This document shows positions 6,484 through 9,305 of a stretch of DNA of 9,305 bases, one piece after another. The position numbers and the translations under genes were made by a program. The stretch is taken from contig JABFWJ010000258.1 of the NCBI GenBank assembly GCA_013362295.1, positions 1 to 9,305 on the forward strand. Reading direction: 5' to 3'. Position 1 is the stretch's first letter. Each line of letters begins with the position of its first letter. The stretch is from Thermoleophilia bacterium. Lineage in GTDB: Bacteria; Actinomycetota; Thermoleophilia; Gaiellales; Gaiellaceae. The notes beneath the pieces were generated by a model. The model was not told where the DNA came from, did not search any database, and was given only the letters and a program-made list of their open reading frames with translations.

Positions 6484-7128
6484 TCAGCCGACGGGGGCCG
6501 GTGCGGCGGGCTCGGCAACGCCGATCATCGAGTCGCGCGTGACCAGCGAGGCGAGCTCCTCCTCGGTCATCCCGTCGCTGCCGTCCGGACGGCGCGGAAT
6601 CACCAGGTAGCGGATGTCCGCCGTCGAGTCGAGCACGCGCACCTCGACGTCGTCGTCCAGCTCGACACCGAACTCGCTCAGGACTCCGCGCGGATCGGAG
6701 ACCGCGCGGGAGCGGTAGGGAAGGCTCTTGTACCAGTCGGGCGGCGGACCGAGCAGCGCTCTCGGATAGCAGGAACAGAGCGTGCAGACGACCATGTGAT
6801 GCACGTCGGCCGTGTTCTCGACGCCGACGACGACGGGCGAGGGCCCTGGATCGAGGCCGAGCTCCAGAGCCGCCGCGCGCGCGTCCTCGAGCAGGCGCGC
6901 CTTGAACGCCGGGTCGACCCACGCACGGGCCACCAGCCGTGCGCCGTCGCCAGGCGAACGTGAGACGAGCCAGTCGATTCGGGCGCGCACGTCCTCGCGG
7001 GCGATCACGCCCTTCTCGACGAGCAGCTCCTCGAGCGCGCGAACCCGTGGGGCCGCCGCGGGCTCGTCGCCGTTCGTGATCGGCGCGTGCGGATGATCGT
7101 GGCCGTGGTCGTGGTCGTGCTCGCTCAC
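6484..7128 (-). CDS. Cobalt-type nitrile hydratase alpha / thiocyanate hydrolase gamma-like subunit
   Basis: The 214-residue product has the metal-claw motif V-C-T-L-C-S-C (Cys115, Cys118, Cys120; DNA about 6769-6786). In this family two of these cysteines are oxidised to sulfinic and sulfenic acids and bind low-spin metal. Threonine in the claw marks the Co(III) type rather than the Fe type (serine). Other family landmarks are the helical N-terminal half (ALEELLVEKGVI, ARAWVDPAFKARLLED), PPPDWYKSLPYRSR, and the C-terminal VTRDSMIGV. The N-terminus is unusual in carrying six His within residues 4-14 (HDHDHGHDHPH). The position after the claw commonly filled by Trp (CYPW) is Arg122. The GTG start overlaps the beta C-half stop (GTGA) and has GGAGGA (7135-7140) 6 bases upstream. 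The family hydrates nitriles to amides, or thiocyanate to carbonyl sulfide; which applies here is open. Confidence 0.9.
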   Translation of the reverse strand: MSEHDHDHGHDHPHAPITNGDEPAAAPRVRALEELLVEKGVIAREDVRARIDWLVSRSPGDGARLVARAWVDPAFKARLLEDARAAALELGLDPGPSPVVVGVENTADVHHMVVCTLCSCYPRALLGPPPDWYKSLPYRSRAVSDPRGVLSEFGVELDDDVEVRVLDSTADIRYLVIPRRPDGSDGMTEEELASLVTRDSMIGVAEPAAPAPVG

Positions 7129-7406
7129 TCTGCTTCCTCCAACCAGTGTTCGAAGACGTCGACGGAGATCCGATCGCTGGGCCGGCCGCGGTACTCGGGC
7201 CAGAGATCGCGCTGCGCGAAGCCGACGAGATACAGCGTCTGGCTCGGGAGCCCGTCGCTGCCGTAGGCGCGCGTCTCGGGATTCGTGAACGATGCGTGCA
7301 CACGCTCGATGCTCCCGCTCTTGCCCTTCACATAACCGGGTGTGCGGTGATGGCCTTCGTGGCGCCTCGCCGCGACCCGAACGCGCTGGCCGACGCGGTA
7401 CCTCAC
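7125..7406 (-). CDS. Nitrile hydratase beta C-terminal half as a separate subunit
   Basis: The 93-residue protein matches only the C-terminal SH3-like barrel of nitrile hydratase beta: RYRVGQRVRV, GHHRTPGYVKGKSGSIERVH, LYLVGFAQRDLWPE, and the late VDVFEHWLEE. Arg21 in GHHRTPGYVKGKSG lines up with the conserved beta Arg of the cobalt enzymes (Arg157 in the Pseudonocardia enzyme, numbering from memory), which hydrogen-bonds the oxidised claw cysteines. The GTG start overlaps the stop of the N-half gene (GTGA at 7403-7406) with AAGAGGA upstream, so this is a true separate start rather than a frameshift scar: the preceding gene ends cleanly after its last helix. The same split occurs in thiocyanate hydrolase (alpha/beta) and toyocamycin nitrile hydratase (ToyK/ToyL). 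Confidence 0.88.
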   Translation of the reverse strand: MRYRVGQRVRVAARRHEGHHRTPGYVKGKSGSIERVHASFTNPETRAYGSDGLPSQTLYLVGFAQRDLWPEYRGRPSDRISVDVFEHWLEEAE

Positions 7407-7678
7407 CGGCCGATCCTCTTGTCGAGCTCGCCCGCGGCGAGCACGCCCTTCTCGGCAAGGATCGACTCGACCGAGTACAGCCAACGCTCGTAGTACGACG
7501 CCTGCTCGTACGCGTTCGCGGGCATGCTCTCGATGCCGCGCCGAAGCTCGTCGACGTTCATCAGGCCGCGGCCGCCGAGTGCACCGACGATCGCGTCCAT
7601 CATGAGCTCCCAGTCCGCGAGCTCGTGCTCGCTGCGATCGATCCGCGCCTCCGTCGGCCATCCGCCACGGTCGTGCAC
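7403..7678 (-). CDS. Nitrile hydratase beta N-terminal half as a separate subunit
   Basis: From GTG 7678 the product is 91 residues, starting VHDRGGWP, close to the HDxGG opening of nitrile hydratase beta. DELRRGIESM holds Arg46, which lines up with the conserved beta Arg52 of the family (FRFGIEQM). It is followed by YEQASYYERWLYSVESILAE, matching the PYYxxWl helix, and ends at ELDKRIGR. GGAG lies 6 bases before 7678; a GTG at 7690, four codons earlier, is the alternative and could be a leaderless start. The protein could be mistaken for the nitrile hydratase activator, which shares this fold, but the next gene supplies exactly the missing C-half, so a split subunit is the simpler reading. 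It comes 39 bases after the GFA gene on the same strand. Confidence 0.85.
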   Translation of the reverse strand: MHDRGGWPTEARIDRSEHELADWELMMDAIVGALGGRGLMNVDELRRGIESMPANAYEQASYYERWLYSVESILAEKGVLAAGELDKRIGR

Positions 7679-7696
7679 GGCACGCTCCACAGGCCG

Positions 7697-7702
7697 ATCG
7701 TA
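7697..7702 (-). promoter_or_regulatory. Possible -10 element before the hydratase genes
   Basis: TACGAT on the minus strand fits TAnnnT. A transcript would start about 7 bases downstream, at the G of the GTG at 7690, which would make that a leaderless start. No -35 is seen and the GFA gene just upstream could supply transcription by read-through, so this is only a candidate. Confidence 0.22.
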
Positions 7703-7717
7703 ACGGCCCGGTTCAGC

Positions 7718-8128
7718 TCACGTCGCGTGCTCCTCGAATTGCGGCAGATCGTCGGTGATCTCGAACCACGGGGCCTTCGAGCCGACGAAGATGTGCTTCG
7801 TGGGCCGGATGCCGGGATCGTCCACGAGCGACCCCAGCGCGACGTGCACGTAGGCGCCTTCCCGCACGACGGAGAAGAGGAGGGAGCCGCATGCCGCACA
7901 ACGCGTGTCGTGGAGGTCTTCCGCCCCGACGATCAGCAGCGCATCCCCGCCCGCCGTCAGCTCGAGCTTCTCCCGCTCGATGCCGGCAAACGGCTTGAAC
8001 GCCGAGCCTGTCGCCGCTCGACAACGCGAGCAATGACAGTTGGACGCATAGAGAAACGCGTCCGCGACTCGATAACGGACCGCGCCACACTCGCACTTTC
8101 CGGCGAGCATGCGTCTCTCGGTGACCAT
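7718..8128 (-). CDS. GFA/CENP-V superfamily zinc-binding protein
   Basis: The 136-residue product has the full cysteine pattern of the glutathione-dependent formaldehyde-activating (Gfa) superfamily: CxC (Cys12, Cys14), CxCxxC (Cys31, Cys33, Cys36) and CxxC (Cys77, Cys80), which bind two zinc ions in the family. The C-terminal KHIFVGSKAPWFEITDDLPQ is also typical. The name describes the fold rather than a proven reaction; many members bind other thiols or carbonyl adducts, and actinobacteria of this kind usually lack glutathione, so formaldehyde activation is doubtful. ATG 8128 is chosen because AAGGGA lies 6 bases upstream; GTG 8134 is too close to it and ATG 8110 would leave only three residues before the first cysteine. 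It is the first gene of a same-strand run into the hydratase genes, with a short gap that suggests one operon. Confidence 0.9.
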   Translation of the reverse strand: MVTERRMLAGKCECGAVRYRVADAFLYASNCHCSRCRAATGSAFKPFAGIEREKLELTAGGDALLIVGAEDLHDTRCAACGSLLFSVVREGAYVHVALGSLVDDPGIRPTKHIFVGSKAPWFEITDDLPQFEEHAT

Positions 8129-8260
8129 GCGCACTCCCTTCTCGTCGGCTCCAGTTCGTCAGACTGCCCGGAACACCCGAAATCATCGCCCGGTCGACCC
8201 GCTCGCGCCGACCAGTCGTCGAGCCACCTGCGTCCGGCGCCTCTCCGTCGGCAGCGGTGA

Positions 8261-8277
8261 CAACTGAATGACAGTTG
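8261..8277. repeat. Short dyad, possible operator upstream of the GFA gene
   Basis: CAACTG (8261-8266) and CAGTTG (8272-8277) are perfect inverted copies separated by AATGA. The AT-richer setting and location about 135 bases upstream of the GFA start would suit a regulator site, but a 6+6 dyad can arise by chance. Confidence 0.3.
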
Positions 8278-8455
8278 GGCCTAAGCCCTCTACACAGCGG
8301 GCGCATCACTGAACTAGGTTGGACGACACGCCGCTTCCTCGCGAGACGGCATCGGGCGCGGCGGCTACTTGGCCGCGAGCAGCCGCCACGCCCTTCTTCT
8401 CTCGTGGACCGGCCAGAGCCGCGGTCGCCTCCGACACCGAGATCGACCAGCTCGA

Positions 8456-8473
8456 ACCGGCGAAATCGCCGGT
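8456..8473 (-). terminator. Hairpin just after the MMPL gene stop
   Basis: ACCGGCG (8456-8462) and CGCCGGT (8467-8473) form a perfect 7-base-pair stem with a 4-base loop. It starts 5 bases past the minus-strand TGA at 8481-8479. There is no T run after it, but the stem strength and position fit the 3' end of the transporter transcript. Confidence 0.6.
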
Positions 8474-8478
8474 GCGCG

Positions 8479-9305
8479 TCAGGCGCTCTCGGTCGCCGGC
8501 TCCGGGAGCCGCTCGCGGCGAGAGATGAAGAGCGCTCGCCGCGTCCACTGCGGCATCCACCAGTTGGCGTCCCCGAGGAGCCGCATGAGCGCCGGAACGA
8601 GCAGGGCGCGGATCACCGTCGCGTCGAAGATGATCCCGGCGGCGAGGCCGATTGCGAACTCCTTGACCTCGAATCCGGGGCTGGACGAGAGGACGAGGAA
8701 CGCGAACATGAGGATCAGCGCCGCGCTCGTCACGAGCTTGCCCGTCCGCGCGAGCCCGAGCTCGATCGCCTTGCTCGTCGAGCCGGTCTCGTCGTAGGCC
8801 TCGCGCATGCGCGTGAGCATGAAGACCTCGTAGTCCATCGAGAGGCCGAACAGGAACGCGAAGATCATCAACGGGATCCAGGCCGTGATCGCCTGCGTCG
8901 CGGTGATGTTCCAGAGCGAGGAGCCGTGACCCCACTGGAAGATCAAGACGACGATGCCGAACGCGGCCGCGAGCGAGACGAGGTTGAGCACCGCCGCCTT
9001 GATCGGCAGCACGATCGACCGGAACGCGCGCGCGAGCAGGATCAGGGTCAGCACGAGGACGAACGTCAGCACGTAGGGGAAGTTGCCGTAGACCGCGTGC
9101 ACGAAGTCGCGGTCGACCGCGGCCACGCCGCCGAGGGTCGCGCTCGTCCCTGAGAGCACGGCGTTCGTGCGGTCGATGGTCGACTGGATCCCCGGTGCCG
9201 CGCCGTCGACGGCGGGAAACGCCTCGACGAGGTAGTCGTCGCCGCTCCGCCACGACGCGGGTGCGGAAGCGCCGACCACGCCCGGGACCGCCTTCAGCTT
9301 GGCTG
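8479..9305 (-). CDS. MMPL/RND-family transporter, C-terminal part (5' end outside window)
   Basis: The frame is open to the window edge and gives the last 274 residues of a large membrane protein. The first 70 residues are the end of an extracytoplasmic loop domain (AVPGVVGASAP...). Five hydrophobic stretches follow: about 77-97, 98-123, 139-162, 190-208 and 214-244. The third carries GLSMDYEVFMLTRMREAY; Asp157-Tyr158 match the Asp-Tyr pair of the proton relay in MmpL proteins. This is the second six-helix half of an MMPL/RND exporter, which moves lipids or drugs out of the cytoplasm using the proton gradient. The tail after about 245 is short and basic (TRRALFISRRERLPEP). The substrate cannot be told from this half. 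A terminator-like hairpin follows the stop, separating it from the GFA-hydratase run on the same strand. Confidence 0.93.
   Translation of the reverse strand, partial: AKLKAVPGVVGASAPASWRSGDDYLVEAFPAVDGAAPGIQSTIDRTNAVLSGTSATLGGVAAVDRDFVHAVYGNFPYVLTFVLVLTLILLARAFRSIVLPIKAAVLNLVSLAAAFGIVVLIFQWGHGSSLWNITATQAITAWIPLMIFAFLFGLSMDYEVFMLTRMREAYDETGSTSKAIELGLARTGKLVTSAALILMFAFLVLSSSPGFEVKEFAIGLAAGIIFDATVIRALLVPALMRLLGDANWWMPQWTRRALFISRRERLPEPATESA

Larger units (their letters stand above)
8129..8478. other. 350-base intergenic region
   Basis: No coding frame here looks real: the open frames on both strands have no ribosome site, no recognisable motif and lie antisense or out of frame to nothing conserved. 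It must hold the promoter of the minus-strand GFA gene, but no clear -10/-35 pair was found. It contains the terminator-like hairpin at 8456-8473, a 6+6 dyad at 8261-8277, and an inverted repeat GGCGGCT (8360-8366) / AGCCGCC (8381-8387) with a 14-base loop and no T tract. Confidence 0.6.

Noticed and set aside
7125..7678. A frameshifted single beta subunit (pseudogene or sequencing error)
   Set aside because: The N-half ends cleanly in tga overlapping a GTG with a ribosome site, the same GTGA style recurs at the next junction and elsewhere in the window, and known enzymes have this split.
7403..7678. Nitrile hydratase activator (cobalt chaperone) instead of the beta N-half
   Set aside because: The adjacent gene encodes only a beta C-half, so the enzyme would lack its N-half; the HDxGG start and RRGIESM motif also fit the beta subunit better.
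7292..8260. Long plus-strand open frame opposite the GFA and hydratase genes
   Set aside because: The minus strand carries recognised families with ribosome sites; this frame is an antisense shadow.
8032..8278. 12-base direct repeat AATGACAGTTGG at 8032-8043 and 8267-8278
   Set aside because: One copy lies inside the GFA coding sequence, and a few 12-base repeats are expected by chance in 9 kb.
8360..8387. Inverted repeat GGCGGCT/AGCCGCC as a terminator
   Set aside because: The loop is 14 bases, there is no T run, and it is not next to a gene end; such GC stems are common by chance here.
8275..9153. Long plus-strand open frame opposite the transporter
   Set aside because: It is antisense to a clear MMPL coding frame and reads as Arg/Glu/His-rich low complexity with no motif.

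Overview
The window is GC-rich DNA with third codon positions almost all G or C, many GTG starts and frequent 4-base stop/start overlaps. The gene set (MoxR-type VWA operon, MerR, CBS protein, MMPL transporter, cobalt-type nitrile hydratase family) and codon use point to a high-GC actinobacterium, plausibly of the Thermoleophilia/Gaiellales type. That placement is inference; no rRNA or tRNA is present to anchor it.

Region 1 (1-3679, plus strand): the distal part of a MoxR / DUF58 / von Willebrand A operon. In order it holds the C-terminus of a DUF58 protein, a two-helix membrane protein I do not recognise, a membrane-anchored VWA protein, a BatC-like protein with one TPR-like segment, and a BatA-like VWA protein. 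The genes overlap or nearly touch (GTGA junctions at 309 and 2061, an 11-base overlap at 1228, a 2-base gap at 2712), so they are probably translated together. They likely form a membrane complex driven by a MoxR ATPase encoded upstream of the window.

Region 2 (3680-4688): two hairpins end the operon. A MerR-family regulator on the plus strand then runs convergently into a two-CBS-domain protein on the minus strand; their 3' ends overlap by 14 bases.

Region 3 (4689-8128, minus strand, read from high to low coordinates): a probable operon of GFA/CENP-V-type zinc protein, nitrile hydratase beta N-half, beta C-half, alpha subunit, a possible small ORF, a thermolysin-like metallopeptidase and a 61-residue basic protein. 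The main point of interest is the nitrile hydratase family enzyme. Its beta subunit is encoded as two separate genes, the arrangement known from thiocyanate hydrolase and toyocamycin nitrile hydratase. The alpha (gamma-like) subunit has the cobalt-type Cys-Thr-Leu-Cys-Ser-Cys claw and a His-rich N-terminus. The substrate cannot be told from sequence alone.

Region 4 (8129-9305): a gene-free stretch of 350 bases carrying a short dyad and a clear hairpin, then the C-terminal half of an MMPL/RND-type transporter on the minus strand that runs off the window. No mobile element, CRISPR array, tRNA or rRNA was seen.
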